64,000 nucleotides of DNA from Aquirufa ecclesiirivi (GTDB taxonomy: Bacteria > Bacteroidota > Bacteroidia > Cytophagales > Spirosomataceae): NCBI RefSeq assembly GCF_011250515.1, contig NZ_JAANOP010000005.1, forward strand, positions 126,877-190,876. Reading direction: 5' to 3'. Positions 33,685-42,910 of the stretch are shown one piece after another. Both the position numbers and the translations under genes were made by a program. The stretch's first letter is position 1; each line of letters starts with the position of its first letter. The notes beneath the pieces were generated by a model. That model ran no database searches and was not told the DNA's origin. It saw nothing but the letters and a program-made list of their open reading frames with translations.

Positions 33685-33729
33685 CCAAAGATAGCATCTT
33701 TGGAATGATGCCCCACTCAGGTGGGGCAT
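33685..33729. other. Two tandem hairpins between the NYN gene and the CE15-like gene
   Basis: A perfect 8-bp inverted repeat CCAAAGAT/ATCTTTGG (33685-33703, loop AGC) is followed by a GC-rich hairpin ATGCCCCAC/GTGGGGCAT (33708-33729, loop TCAG) with a T-rich tail on the plus strand. The first repeat contains a minus-strand TATCTTTG (33686-33693) that could be the -7 box of the NYN gene. The second resembles a terminator, yet no gene on the plus strand ends here. Confidence 0.5.
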
Positions 33730-33808
33730 TTACTTTTTATAAGCTATGCTTCGCCATGACTAATTAAAGGAAATATTTGAGTAATATCGGTGAATGAATC
33801 ACATCCCG

Positions 33809-35164
33809 ATGAAACGTAATTTATCTTCCCTCCTCCTTTTTTTGCTTTTATTTTCCTACTGCGGTTGGGCTCAAATGGCAAGGACAGCCCTACAAGACAG
33901 CATTTTAGCCGAGCGAAATAGAAAGACTCAAGTTGATTATGATCAAATGTTGCAGCAATTACAAATCAACAACATCCGCCCAGGAGTCAATGGAAGTAAT
34001 CCCCAAGCACCCAATGCCGCCAATTATGATGAATCGAAAGCTACTATTTATCCCCAATTACCAGCGGTGCTGCAGCTAAATAATGGAAAGACAGTGGATT
34101 CTAAAAGAAGCTGGAACTACCACCGAAAACCTGAAATTGTAGAAGATTTTGAAAGGGAAATTTATGGACGTATTCCAGATAACATTCCTCCTATTTCTTG
34201 GAAAATGATCTCCACAGAAAATAAAACCATGGCCGGTTTTCCCGTTGAAGTTCAAAAATTGATAGGAACAGTTGAAAACAAACGATTCCCATCCATTTCT
34301 GTCCAAATGGAAGTGACCATTGGATTCAGAAAAGACATCAAAAAAGCCATGCCCGCTATGATGGAATTAGCTTGGGTATTTCCTCCAGGTATGAATCGGC
34401 CACCTGCACCCGCGAATGAAGTCCCTTGGACAGAGCAAGTGATAGCCAAGGGCTGGGCTTTTATTCAATTAAACCCAACAAGTGTACAAGCAGATCATGG
34501 AGCAGGACTAAAATCTGGGATTATTGGATTGATGAATCGTGGGGAATTTAGAAAAGCGGACGACTGGGGTTCATTACGTGCTTGGGCATGGGGAGCGAGT
34601 AAGGTATTGGACTATTTGGAAACATTGCCACAAATCAAGTATACCCATGTGGGTATTACAGGACATTCCCGATATGGAAAGGCAGCGGCGGTAGCTATGG
34701 CATTTGATTCCCGCTTTGCCATTGGCTATATCTGTTCCTCCGGAGCAGGTGGTCTAAAATTATACCGAAGAAATTATGGAGAATTAATTGAAAATGTTGC
34801 CGCTAAAAATGAATACCATTGGATGGCTGGTAATTTTCTAAAATATGCTGGGCCCTTGCAATGGAACGACATACCTATTGATGCGCATGAATTAATTGCG
34901 CTTTGTGCGCCACGTCCTATTTATATTGGTGTGGGAGGAAATGGCGACAGTTGGGCTGATCCCTTTGGAATGTATTTGGCAGGAAAAGAAGCTAGTCCAG
35001 TGTATGAATTACTGGGCAAAAAAGGTTTGGTTTCAGATAGTAACCCAAAAATCAACGAAGCTTTAACCCAAGGGAATATTGCCTTCCGAATGCATGATAA
35101 AGGGCATGTCACGGGCCCCAATTGGCCGAACTTCATTGAATATGCTTCGAAATACCTAAAGTAA
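33809..35164 (+). CDS. CE15-like glucuronoyl/acyl esterase, secreted
   Basis: A 451-residue exported alpha/beta hydrolase. Signal peptide RNLSSLLLFLLLFSYCGWAQ; then a linker region and the catalytic domain. The nucleophile motif GHSRYGKAA carries Ser287 (numbering from ATG 33809), corresponding to the G-C-S-R-x-G-K motif of 4-O-methyl-glucuronoyl methylesterases of family CE15; Cys is His here. The histidine in MHDKGHVTGPNWPNF near the end completes the catalytic set. It would split lignin-carbohydrate or similar esters outside the cell. An alternative ATG at 33794 adds five residues. No PUL-type neighbours. Confidence 0.82.
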   Translation: MKRNLSSLLLFLLLFSYCGWAQMARTALQDSILAERNRKTQVDYDQMLQQLQINNIRPGVNGSNPQAPNAANYDESKATIYPQLPAVLQLNNGKTVDSKRSWNYHRKPEIVEDFEREIYGRIPDNIPPISWKMISTENKTMAGFPVEVQKLIGTVENKRFPSISVQMEVTIGFRKDIKKAMPAMMELAWVFPPGMNRPPAPANEVPWTEQVIAKGWAFIQLNPTSVQADHGAGLKSGIIGLMNRGEFRKADDWGSLRAWAWGASKVLDYLETLPQIKYTHVGITGHSRYGKAAAVAMAFDSRFAIGYICSSGAGGLKLYRRNYGELIENVAAKNEYHWMAGNFLKYAGPLQWNDIPIDAHELIALCAPRPIYIGVGGNGDSWADPFGMYLAGKEASPVYELLGKKGLVSDSNPKINEALTQGNIAFRMHDKGHVTGPNWPNFIEYASKYLK

Positions 35165-35444
35165 ATTATAAATGATGAAGCATAAATTATGAATGGATTT
35201 GGCTACATTCTAATTTCTAAAAACTAATCAGAAGGTTAATCCCAACGAAAGATTGGAACGCAGCATAAGCGAAGCGGTAGGCGGAAAGGAAATTGTAAAT
35301 GATAAATTATAAAGTATAAATGGTAGTGGCTCATTCTACATTTTTCATTCTACATTCTACATTCCTAATTCTACATTCCTAATTCTACATTAAAAGCCAA
35401 AGGGATAAACAAAAAAAGTCCCAGTATAAATACTGAGACTTTCT
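35165..35444. repeat. Non-coding AT-rich region with short tandem repeats
   Basis: About 280 bp without a gene. It contains two exact tandem copies of ATTCCTAATTCTAC (35361-35374 and 35375-35388) preceded by related CATTCTACAT units (from 35332), and several ATGAT/TAAATTATAAA-like variants between 35165 and 35330. It looks like low-complexity repeat expansion or decay, of no known function. Confidence 0.6.
35408..35442 (-). terminator. Terminator of the tRNA-His gene
   Basis: On the minus strand AGTCTCAGTAT, a short loop and ATACTGGGACT form a hairpin (one mismatched pair) followed by a run of seven T residues, starting a few bases after the tRNA 3' end. Confidence 0.75.
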
Positions 35445-35445
35445 G

Positions 35446-35520
35446 GGCGGATGATGGGATTCGAACCCACTACCCCTGGTACCACAAACCAGTGCTCTAA
35501 CCGAGTGAGCTACAACCGCC
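35446..35520 (-). tRNA. tRNA-His (anticodon GTG)
   Basis: Minus-strand cloverleaf. Acceptor 5' GGCGGTTG with encoded G-1 (35520) facing C73 (35446), the identity pair of histidine tRNA; D-arm GCTCACTCGGTTAGAGC; anticodon stem CTGGT/ACCAG (35488-35492 and 35476-35480) around loop TTGTGGT, anticodon GTG at 35485-35483; T-loop GGTTCGAATCC. The acceptor stem has one U5-U68 mismatch. CCA is not encoded. Confidence 0.93.
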
Positions 35521-35531
35521 ATTTGGGATTG

Positions 35532-35561
35532 CAAAAATACACAAATCAAGGTACATCGCAA
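35532..35561 (-). promoter_or_regulatory. Promoter of tRNA-His
   Basis: On the minus strand TTG (35561-35559), a 19-bp spacer and TATTTTTG (35539-35532) match the Bacteroidota -33/-7 consensus; the -7 box ends 11 bases before the tRNA 5' end. Confidence 0.6.
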
Positions 35562-35571
35562 ATCCGAATTG

Positions 35572-35614
35572 AAAAAAATGGGGATAAAACCGAAATTTTA
35601 TCCCCATTTTTTTA
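35572..35614. terminator. Bidirectional-type terminator downstream of sodA
   Basis: Hairpin GGGGATAAAA/TTTTATCCCC (35580-35605) flanked by A-runs on one side and T-runs on the other, so it can terminate transcription on either strand. On the minus strand it starts 5 bp after the sodA stop. Confidence 0.8.
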
Positions 35615-36223
35615 TTTCTGCGCTGCTACGTATCTATTTTCAGCTGCATTCCAATCGATTACATTCCAAAATGCATCCACGTAATCTGGGCGCTTATTTT
35701 GGAATTTCAAATAGTATGCATGCTCCCATACATCTAAACCAATTACAGGAAAGCCTTTAACTTCAGCTACATCCATTAATGGATTATCCTGATTTGGTGT
35801 TGAAGAAACAGCAACAGATCCATCTTTTTGAGCAACTAACCAAGCCCAACCTGAACCAAAACGTGTAAGACCTGCTTTTTTGAATTCTTCTTTGAAAGCA
35901 TCGAAAGAACCAAATTTAGCCTCAATCGCTTTTGCCAAAGTACCTACTGGAGCACCTCCACCATTGGGTGATAAAATATTCCAGAACAAATCATGGTTAT
36001 AATGTCCACCGCCATTGTTACGAATAGCTGGACTTAAGCTAGAAATTTGACTGAATAATTCTTCTAAAGATTTCCCTTCAGACGGGCTGCCTGCCAAGGC
36101 TGCATTCAAATTGGTCACATAAGCATTGTGGTGACGGTCATGGTGGATTTCCATGGTTAATGCATCAAAATGCGGTTCTAAAGCATTATTTGCATAAGGA
36201 AGGGGTGCTAGTTCAAAAGCCAT
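35612..36223 (-). CDS. sodA: Superoxide dismutase, Mn-type of the Fe/Mn family
   Basis: Dismutates superoxide in the cytoplasm. 203 aa. Metal ligands by family pattern: HDRHHNAYV (His near 27), [11 protein letters not shown] (His near 79), then Asp and His in [13 protein letters not shown] near 160. The second-sphere GGGHYNH and the TPNQDNPL motif (Gln) favour Mn over Fe specificity; some members use both. No signal peptide. Single gene with its own terminator. Confidence 0.93.
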   Translation of the reverse strand: MAFELAPLPYANNALEPHFDALTMEIHHDRHHNAYVTNLNAALAGSPSEGKSLEELFSQISSLSPAIRNNGGGHYNHDLFWNILSPNGGGAPVGTLAKAIEAKFGSFDAFKEEFKKAGLTRFGSGWAWLVAQKDGSVAVSSTPNQDNPLMDVAEVKGFPVIGLDVWEHAYYLKFQNKRPDYVDAFWNVIDWNAAENRYVAAQK

Positions 36224-36315
36224 AATATAGGTTTTATTAATATGTAAATGTTATCTAAAATTTAATCCTATTTGTAGGATGCATAGGTTTTAAACAAGTA
36301 AACCATCGTTTCGGT

Positions 36316-36756
36316 TCAACGGCGCATCGAAAAAAATTCTTTTAATAAGGATTCTGATTCCTCAGCTCTAACTCCTCCACGTATTTCGGTTTTGGGATGC
36401 AACACTGCCTGTCCCACGCGTTCAAATCCTCGTTTTTCTTCTTTTGCTCCATATACCAGCCTTCCTAGTTGCGACCAATACAGTGCACCCGCACACATCA
36501 AACAAGGCTCCAAAGTCACATACATGGTGCAATCTTTCAAATATTTAGCGCCAATCGTTTGTGCCGCTGAGGTTATCGCAATCATTTCTGCATGTGCCGT
36601 CACATCCGTTAACACTTCTGTTTGATTATATGCCTTGGCCACGATTCTACCTTGGCATACCACCACAGCACCTACAGGAATCTCTTCCTCTTCTAGGGCT
36701 TTTTGAGCCTGAATAAGCGCCAATCCCATATAATATTCATCTTCCTGAATCAACAT
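36316..36756 (-). CDS. tadA: tRNA-specific adenosine deaminase
   Basis: Converts A34 to inosine in tRNA-Arg(ACG). 146 aa. Zinc deaminase motifs: HAEMIAI (His-Ala-Glu near 55) and PCLMCAGAL (two Cys near 85-88). The C-terminal KEFFSMRR fits TadA. The start shares one base with the aroC stop, so the pair is translationally coupled. Confidence 0.94.
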   Translation of the reverse strand: MLIQEDEYYMGLALIQAQKALEEEEIPVGAVVVCQGRIVAKAYNQTEVLTDVTAHAEMIAITSAAQTIGAKYLKDCTMYVTLEPCLMCAGALYWSQLGRLVYGAKEEKRGFERVGQAVLHPKTEIRGGVRAEESESLLKEFFSMRR

Positions 36757-37841
36757 TAGGAGGGCATTTGTATCACTCGATTCCTCAAATAAAAATCCAA
36801 AATAACAATGGCAGCCATGGCTTCCACGATAGGTACGGCTCTAGGTACTACACAAGGATCATGACGACCTTTACCTGAAACAGTAATCTTATCACCCTGC
36901 TCATTAATACTATCTTGATCTTGCATAATGGTGGCAACCGGCTTAAATCCCACTCGGAAATAAATAGGTTCTCCATTAGAAATCCCCCCTTGTATTCCTC
37001 CCGAATGATTGGTCAAAGTACGGACAGTACCATCCGCATCTTTCACGATGACATCATTATGCTCCGAGCCTTTCTTTTCTACGCCATCAAAACCACTACC
37101 ATATTCAAAACCTTTGACAGCATTGATACTCAACATGGCCTTACCTAATTCTGCGTGTAATTTATCAAATACTGGTTCCCCCAAACCTACTGGAACACCC
37201 GTGATATAAGCAGAAACTACGCCACCAACCGAGTCTCCTTGTTTACGAATCTCATCAATATAATGAAACATTTGATCAGCCATCGCCGGGTCAGGGCAAC
37301 GAACAGCATTGGTTTCCGTGAGATTCAAATCCAATTGTTCAACGGGAGTGCTGAGTTTTAAGGTTCCTACTTGTGACACATAAGCAGTAATTTGAACACC
37401 TATTTGTGACAAAACCATTTTAGCTAAGGCTCCTGCGGCCACACGGGCAACTGTTTCTCTAGCAGAGCTACGCCCGCCTCCACGATAATCTCTCAGGCCA
37501 TATTTAGCAAAATAGGTATAGTCGGCATGGGAAGGTCTAAACTGATCTGAAATATGTGAATAATCTTTGGATCGCTGGTCGCCATTCCAAACTAGCATGG
37601 CGATGGGGGTACCTGTAGTTTTACCTTCAAATACACCAGAAAGCACTTCAATGCTATCCGCTTCTTTTCTTTGAGTTGTAATTCTGGATTGCCCAGGCTT
37701 TCTCCTATCCAGTTCAGACTGTATGAATGCTAAATCAAATGAGATTCCAGCAGGACAACCTTGAACCACGACACCTACTGCCGCACCATGTGATTCTCCA
37801 AAGGTACTAATCTGAAATAATTTTCCGTAAATACTCCCCAT
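36756..37841 (-). CDS. aroC: Chorismate synthase
   Basis: Last step of the shikimate pathway: 5-enolpyruvylshikimate-3-phosphate to chorismate, needing reduced FMN. 361 aa with all three family signatures: [18 protein letters not shown] near 16, the [21 protein letters not shown] stretch near 119-139 (split here only for reading), and the C-terminal [18 protein letters not shown] near 327. Chorismate also feeds the isochorismate synthase at 54.9-56.0 kb. Upstream gene of tadA. Confidence 0.97.
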   Translation of the reverse strand: MGSIYGKLFQISTFGESHGAAVGVVVQGCPAGISFDLAFIQSELDRRKPGQSRITTQRKEADSIEVLSGVFEGKTTGTPIAMLVWNGDQRSKDYSHISDQFRPSHADYTYFAKYGLRDYRGGGRSSARETVARVAAGALAKMVLSQIGVQITAYVSQVGTLKLSTPVEQLDLNLTETNAVRCPDPAMADQMFHYIDEIRKQGDSVGGVVSAYITGVPVGLGEPVFDKLHAELGKAMLSINAVKGFEYGSGFDGVEKKGSEHNDVIVKDADGTVRTLTNHSGGIQGGISNGEPIYFRVGFKPVATIMQDQDSINEQGDKITVSGKGRHDPCVVPRAVPIVEAMAAIVILDFYLRNRVIQMPS

Positions 37842-37847
37842 ATCACT

Positions 37848-39269
37848 TTATTTTTTTGTTTTCCATACTATGAAAACCAAGACTACAAAAATTGAGAAAA
37901 TGGTCAAATTGGCTAATTGTCGCCAGTTTACCCACCTATTCCACACCACGGTATCTGAATTCATGTTCTCAATACCTCGATATAAGCCATCCATTTCGCG
38001 GCTCGTATTCACGCGTGAATCCGAGGGTTGACCTTGAATTTCTACATCGATTTTTGATCGCAACGTATCAAACTTTTCCGTACGTGTGTTAAAATAAATC
38101 CAGTAAAAATACTGCTTTAATGCAAATTTACCCGGTTGTTTAGGAATAATCTGTATAATTTCTGTTTTATCTCCTACCATTTTATCCATGGATGGAAACA
38201 CGGAACTTTGTGTAGAAAGGCGATTAAAATCAATGAAGTAATCCGATTCTAGCCCTTTGGAATCCCATAAAATACCATTCCCATCACCAATGATACTGGA
38301 GGTATATACTAATTGTTCTCCCGTTTTGGCCAGATTTTTAGAAATAGATTCTTTCAGTGTATAAATTCCAACAGGTACTTTAGATGCCAAAGGATGATTG
38401 GGCAAAGCCCGAGGTTGAATCAACAAAGCAGGGGACTTAAAAACGATAGGTATTGATTTCAACTCGCCAGCGACCTTTTCCTTCTTCAAAATCTGCAAAC
38501 TGAGTGCGGGAATTTGAATGGGACGATGATTCAAAGCAAAATAGGTAGCTTGGAAAAAACGATATTCCGTGTATTTTTTTTGATTGATTTCTACTTTAGA
38601 AACTTTTTCAACTTGCAAACCAAAACTCTCTTCCCAGCAATTTCTGGGCCTCAATTGCTGAATAAGCTTGGGTATTTGAATATCATTTCGGTCAAACTCC
38701 AATTCCTGAGTATTATTTTCAGGGACAAAGAGGGAAAATTTTAAGGTAAATCCTTGTCCAACAAATGGCCGTACCTGATTACTTGCCACCAATAAAAATG
38801 GCTGGTTTGCTTTCGCCAAAACTTCATCGGCAAGGGATATTTCATCTGAATTATTTTCAATGCTCCCTCCATTCGTTGGATTCACAAAAACATAAAATGG
38901 CTCAAATTTTTGAGACTGTTGATTAACCATCACCTCCTCCGCAGGAATGTAAAACTGCCCCACTCCTACAGGTTGATAATGCTGTGAATAGATGATTCGT
39001 TGTTCTATTTGTCCATTCTGATAGTTAGAGGATTTCCCTCGACTAATCCCCAATTTTTGAAAATTAGCTAATTCAGGAAATTTATAGACAATGGACTCCG
39101 AGTTTGTGCCCATGGCTGGCACCGTGATGGAAATAACAAAAGTTTCATCCTGATTGATATTTTTAGAACCAATCTGAATGGTAAAATCCATTTTGTTCTG
39201 TGCAATCAAAGCATGGAATGCAACAAGAAAATAAAGAAATAAGCCCCAAAAGGCATTTCGTGAATTCAT
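37848..39269 (-). CDS. batD: BatD-family protein (aerotolerance operon type)
   Basis: A 473-residue exported protein with an N-terminal signal (FLYFLVAFHALIAQ) and a single C-terminal TM helix (about 449-468). The N-terminal MDFTIQIGSKNINQDETFVI and later FVGQGFTLKFSLFVPE strands fit the repeated Ig-like folds of BatD (PF13584). BatD normally works beside MoxR, BatA, BatB and BatC, none of which is here, so this is an orphan copy. Function in that group is poorly defined (named from Bacteroides aerotolerance genes). It ends 6 bp before aroC starts. Confidence 0.8.
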   Translation of the reverse strand: MNSRNAFWGLFLYFLVAFHALIAQNKMDFTIQIGSKNINQDETFVISITVPAMGTNSESIVYKFPELANFQKLGISRGKSSNYQNGQIEQRIIYSQHYQPVGVGQFYIPAEEVMVNQQSQKFEPFYVFVNPTNGGSIENNSDEISLADEVLAKANQPFLLVASNQVRPFVGQGFTLKFSLFVPENNTQELEFDRNDIQIPKLIQQLRPRNCWEESFGLQVEKVSKVEINQKKYTEYRFFQATYFALNHRPIQIPALSLQILKKEKVAGELKSIPIVFKSPALLIQPRALPNHPLASKVPVGIYTLKESISKNLAKTGEQLVYTSSIIGDGNGILWDSKGLESDYFIDFNRLSTQSSVFPSMDKMVGDKTEIIQIIPKQPGKFALKQYFYWIYFNTRTEKFDTLRSKIDVEIQGQPSDSRVNTSREMDGLYRGIENMNSDTVVWNRWVNWRQLANLTIFSIFVVLVFIVWKTKK

Positions 39270-39389
39270 TACGGCAATTTAAGCAATTGTCCCAAGCTCT
39301 ACAGACAAGTTCTTAAAAAAAAGGGAGCAAAAATGATTTACCTCCACTGAATCAGAGAATACTTTAAAACAAAAATGCTGTCTATGGCC

Positions 39390-40235
39390 CTATTTTGCTC
39401 GACCAATGGTAAAACCGAGTGCCCCATACAATTCTCCAAACCAAATAGTTTGAGAAGCATGATCAACTGACCGTCCTGTGGTACGCACTTCCCATAAATT
39501 GGTGTACCCGCCTTTGAACATGGCTTCAAAAAATAAAAGTTTGGTAAAATTCAAGCGAACACCAGATTTAGCTGATGCTCCTGCCCCTGACAAGTTCCAA
39601 AAATGATTGGCACCTACCGTAAATAAACGAACATCCGATCGAGGCACGACGACTCCCAAACCTAATCCATTGACCCAATCTAATTGGATATTTGATTTCT
39701 CTTTTCTCCAAATGGGATGATAATTTTCAATTTCCACAGCGGCATAATTGTAGCCGTCGGTATGTTCATATTGTAAAAAGTCCTTTGACTGAATCACAAA
39801 AGGGCTATTCGAATAAGTACCTACATAAGCAGGATTTACGGGAATTTGTGGGCTAGATACTTGGGCGTCAATATGGCCCGTAATATGGGACGCTTGATCT
39901 GGGTTCATCACATATTTCATGTGATCCCAACCTAGGCTAATTGACCAGCTATCATTGATAAAGTATCCTCCATGTAAATTGAACTGGGGTATGGAAAATA
40001 AGGAGGGGTTAAAATACGTTTGAAAACCATCGAAGGGAGTTGGCGCATCACTGGCTTTTACTGCATCCAAAGTAAAGTCATATCCAGGTCCCTGAAAACG
40101 AATATCGGAAGTGGGATAGGCAGAGCGATTATATCCCCAAAAAACATAAAAAGTGCCTTTGCGATGCAGGAAATCGGTTTGAGAAAAAGCAACAAATGGG
40201 ATAAATAAAAGAAAGAATAGGATGTACTTGGGCAT
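39390..40235 (-). CDS. Outer-membrane beta-barrel protein, unknown function
   Basis: A 281-residue exported protein: signal peptide KYILFFLLFIPFVAFSQ, then alternating short strands rich in aromatic residues with Tyr, Trp and Phe at strand ends, ending WFGELYGALGFTIGRAK. The pattern fits a small (8-14 strand) outer-membrane barrel. No substrate motif. I do not recognise a named family. It is monocistronic, with 230 bp of non-coding DNA upstream. Confidence 0.72.
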   Translation of the reverse strand: MPKYILFFLLFIPFVAFSQTDFLHRKGTFYVFWGYNRSAYPTSDIRFQGPGYDFTLDAVKASDAPTPFDGFQTYFNPSLFSIPQFNLHGGYFINDSWSISLGWDHMKYVMNPDQASHITGHIDAQVSSPQIPVNPAYVGTYSNSPFVIQSKDFLQYEHTDGYNYAAVEIENYHPIWRKEKSNIQLDWVNGLGLGVVVPRSDVRLFTVGANHFWNLSGAGASAKSGVRLNFTKLLFFEAMFKGGYTNLWEVRTTGRSVDHASQTIWFGELYGALGFTIGRAK

Positions 40236-40466
40236 GAATAAATGTATAAATGAACAATGAAAAGTAAGACAAATTGCTCTGGCTTAAAAATTTTACAAAG
40301 CTGCTATTTTTTCAACAAAGTATGCTCAAAATATCATGATTTTCATCAGAAAATTAGGTTTTAATAATCAAATTTTAGTAACATTGACGTAACTTGCGAG
40401 TTCAAATTTACAATTAGAGTACCAATACTAAGCGAGAAACAAAACGCGCAAAATTGGCCATAGAAT

Positions 40467-41294
40467 ATGAAAAAATCATCACCAAAGTTTGAATACAAAA
40501 CATTTACTTTAGGTAGTGAGATAACCCAGGAACAGAAAGACTACTTTACCAAATATGGAGTTATTCAGTTTAAGGGTTTCATTACCGATGAAACAGCCCA
40601 ACTATTTATCCAGGAATTAGCTCAAATTGAGAAAAAATGGCTAGATGAGAAGGTGGAGAAAATTAATGGAATCCCATTGAAATTTGGTAAAGATCCTCAA
40701 GGTAATGACATGATCCAACGCATGTGTTTTACCAATAAATACAGCCCTCTTTTAGGTGAATTTTTAAAAGATCCTCGTTTTCAGCTATTAACTGAATTTT
40801 TAGCTCCCTACGATGGTCGTCTCAGTGAAGATGAAAAAGATGGCTTGGTGTTTAATCATTATGTGAATCAACCCAATTCTAAATTCACTCAAATGGGCTG
40901 GCACACGGATAGCCCTAGAGATTTATTTTTAGGTCAAAAGATTTTACCTATGTTAAACGTAGGTATACATTTAGATAATTGCCCTTCTGCTAATGGAGGT
41001 TTACGTGTGATTCCTGGAACACAAAACCAGAGTGTCCTAAAACTTTTGTTCGGTAAGAAACAATTCATTGATCACCGTCCAGATCCACGTGAAGTTGCAT
41101 TTGAGATTGAGCGGGGCGACTTAACCATTCATGATGGCCGCTTATGGCACCGGGTAGAAGTTTCTCCAAATTTTGGAGAAAAATCGCGCAGACGTGTCAT
41201 GTATGTTCCGATTATCACGGGTAAGTTTAAACCGAAATCAGAAAACAGTAAAACACCTTTCTACCATCGCTTTGCGAAAGTAGTTCAGAAATAA
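40467..41294 (+). CDS. Phytanoyl-CoA dioxygenase (PhyH) family protein
   Basis: A 275-residue Fe(II)/2-oxoglutarate oxygenase. The iron ligands can be placed: His146-x-Asp148 in MGWHTDSPRDL and His228 in HDGRLWHRVEV, with GGLRVIPGTQNQ between them and RRRVMYVP at the 2-oxoglutarate side. Bacterial PhyH proteins hydroxylate very different small molecules, so the substrate cannot be named. Monocistronic, with its own terminator. Confidence 0.85.
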   Translation: MKKSSPKFEYKTFTLGSEITQEQKDYFTKYGVIQFKGFITDETAQLFIQELAQIEKKWLDEKVEKINGIPLKFGKDPQGNDMIQRMCFTNKYSPLLGEFLKDPRFQLLTEFLAPYDGRLSEDEKDGLVFNHYVNQPNSKFTQMGWHTDSPRDLFLGQKILPMLNVGIHLDNCPSANGGLRVIPGTQNQSVLKLLFGKKQFIDHRPDPREVAFEIERGDLTIHDGRLWHRVEVSPNFGEKSRRRVMYVPIITGKFKPKSENSKTPFYHRFAKVVQK

Positions 41295-41299
41295 ACAAA

Positions 41300-41327
41300 A
41301 AGCCCTCCAAATAAGAGGGCTTTTTTA
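41300..41327 (+). terminator. Terminator after the PhyH gene, possibly bidirectional
   Basis: AGCCCTC and GAGGGCT arms around CAAATAA, followed by six T residues on the plus strand and preceded by A-runs that would serve the convergent ruvX operon. The ruvX stop is at 41330. Confidence 0.85.
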
Positions 41328-41329
41328 TG

Positions 41330-41740
41330 CTATTTTGATTCCATATAAGACTGCAATATAATCGTTGCAGACACTCGATCCACTGTCGCTTTCACCCTTC
41401 GATCTTTTTTGGACATCCCTCCCGCTATCATGGCCTTCATGGCCATTTGAGAAGTAAATCGTTCATCGTGCAATCGCAATGGGATAGCCGGAAATTTCTT
41501 TTGGATTTGCTTGACGATATTCCTAACCGCTTGAGTAGAATCCGTATCCGTATTATCCAAATTCTTGGGCATACCGATCACCATTTCATCCACAGGTTCC
41601 TTTGCCATATAATCTGACAGAAATTTCAACAACTGGTGAGAAGGAACAGTTTCTAAACCATTCGCAATAATTTGCAATGGATCTGTTACGGCAATTCCCG
41701 TACGCTTTAAGCCATAATCTATGGCCAGTATTCTTCCCAT
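41330..41740 (-). CDS. ruvX: Putative pre-16S rRNA nuclease / Holliday junction resolvase YqgF
   Basis: A 136-residue RNase H-fold protein. Family motifs: MGRILAIDYGLKRTGIAVTD at the start (catalytic Asp7), MVIGMPKN near 53, and LHDERFTSQMA near 93. Needed for 16S rRNA 5' maturation in E. coli, with an earlier resolvase assignment. It follows the YcxB-like gene by 21 bp on the same strand. Confidence 0.93.
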   Translation of the reverse strand: MGRILAIDYGLKRTGIAVTDPLQIIANGLETVPSHQLLKFLSDYMAKEPVDEMVIGMPKNLDNTDTDSTQAVRNIVKQIQKKFPAIPLRLHDERFTSQMAMKAMIAGGMSKKDRRVKATVDRVSATIILQSYMESK

Positions 41741-41761
41741 GTTGGATGATTCCTAAGAATC

Positions 41762-42310
41762 TTATGATAACAACAAACCTTTGTCGCGTAAAATCTTATC
41801 CAATAATTTACGATCGTTATCGCTCGTCAATACGTTGAATGGAAGATGGATGAATTGATATTTACCCATGGTAAACACATAAGCATCTTTATCTTTATAT
41901 GCGCTAGTAATCATATCCCACTTGATCATTCCTCCTTCTTTGTCCGAGATTTTCATGAAAATCTGACGACTATCAATCTCATAACGATATTTATCAAACA
42001 ATTGCTTGTACTGAGCTAATTGGGTAATTCCCGTAAATTGAATCAACCAAAACAAGACATAACCAATAACGCCTACCACAATGAAAATATAAATCCAGTA
42101 GTTTTTATATACAGCTGTTAAGTTTAATGCCACGTTAGCAACAATCAAGGCTAAAGGCAAAAAAGACCATTTCCACTGATTAGAGAAGAGTTGACGCATA
42201 CACAAGCCGATGTATTTATTCTTTTCAAGAGAAAATTTCTTCGTCTTAATTGCTAAAGGGTTACTGGGTGCTTGCTGAACTCGCTGCTGAGCCCCATACA
42301 TTTTGGCCAT
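41762..42310 (-). CDS. YcxB-like membrane protein
   Basis: A 182-residue protein with two adjacent TM helices (about 48-66 and 72-92) and a C-terminal domain (KISDKEGGMIKWDMITSAYKD...FIHLPFNVLT) that matches the YcxB-like pattern. The N-terminal 25 residues are polar and basic. No enzymatic residues. Function unknown; co-transcribed with ruvX. Confidence 0.7.
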   Translation of the reverse strand: MAKMYGAQQRVQQAPSNPLAIKTKKFSLEKNKYIGLCMRQLFSNQWKWSFLPLALIVANVALNLTAVYKNYWIYIFIVVGVIGYVLFWLIQFTGITQLAQYKQLFDKYRYEIDSRQIFMKISDKEGGMIKWDMITSAYKDKDAYVFTMGKYQFIHLPFNVLTSDNDRKLLDKILRDKGLLLS

Positions 42311-42341
42311 ATATCTATTATTTTAATCGCTAAATAAGTCG

Positions 42342-42349
42342 CAAAGGTA
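42342..42349 (-). promoter_or_regulatory. Predicted -7 box for the YcxB-ruvX operon
   Basis: The minus strand reads TACCTTTG (TAnnTTTG), 31 nt before the ATG at 42310. No clear TTG at -33. Confidence 0.4.
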
Positions 42350-42391
42350 CAAAATTTGAATACTTTTTGGTAATTTCAGAGGCTATTTTGA

Positions 42392-42910
42392 ATGAATCCC
42401 ATTAGCATGAATTCCAAACAAATACTTGACGGCCCAGCTTTGCTTCAAAAAATTCGTCGGATTGCCTTCCAAATTTTTGAAAACAATTTTGAAGAAAAAG
42501 AAATCATCATCGCAGGGATAGTGGGTGAAGGCTTTTCTTTAGCCCAACTATTGTGTCAAAACATCCTAGAAATTTCTAGCATCAAAGCTCAAGCTGTGGC
42601 GATTCAACTGAATAAAGACGTTCCATATGATAGTCCTGTACAGTTTGATTGCGACAAAAGTATTTTTGAAAACAAAGTCATCATTGTGGTGGATGACGTA
42701 TTAAATACAGGGAGGACTTTCTCTTATAGCCTGGCTCCTTTCCTTAGTATGCACGTGAAAAAGATACAAGTAGCAGTAGTGGTAGACCGTAATTACCGAA
42801 AATTCCCCATTTCAGCTGATTACATAGGCTACCAAATGTCGACCACCCTATCCGAGCATGTAGAGGTTGTTTTATCAGACAAATCTCGACTTGGCGTTTA
42901 CCTCCGCTAA
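42392..42910 (+). CDS. Type I phosphoribosyltransferase, PyrR-like
   Basis: A 172-residue PRTase-fold protein. The PRPP-binding motif VIIVVDDVLNTGRT near 90-103 is intact, and the flexible-loop region and the GIVGEGFSLA segment near 44 are also present. It lacks close similarity to one named nucleobase enzyme; PyrR-like uracil PRTase/regulator or another purine/pyrimidine salvage enzyme are the options. An internal ATG at 42407 is an equally good start. It converges with aroE with a 4-bp overlap. Confidence 0.75.
   Translation: MNPISMNSKQILDGPALLQKIRRIAFQIFENNFEEKEIIIAGIVGEGFSLAQLLCQNILEISSIKAQAVAIQLNKDVPYDSPVQFDCDKSIFENKVIIVVDDVLNTGRTFSYSLAPFLSMHVKKIQVAVVVDRNYRKFPISADYIGYQMSTTLSEHVEVVLSDKSRLGVYLR

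Noticed and set aside
35332-35390. CRISPR array
   Set aside because: The repeated units are 10-14 bp, tandem, without spacers of constant length and without cas genes.
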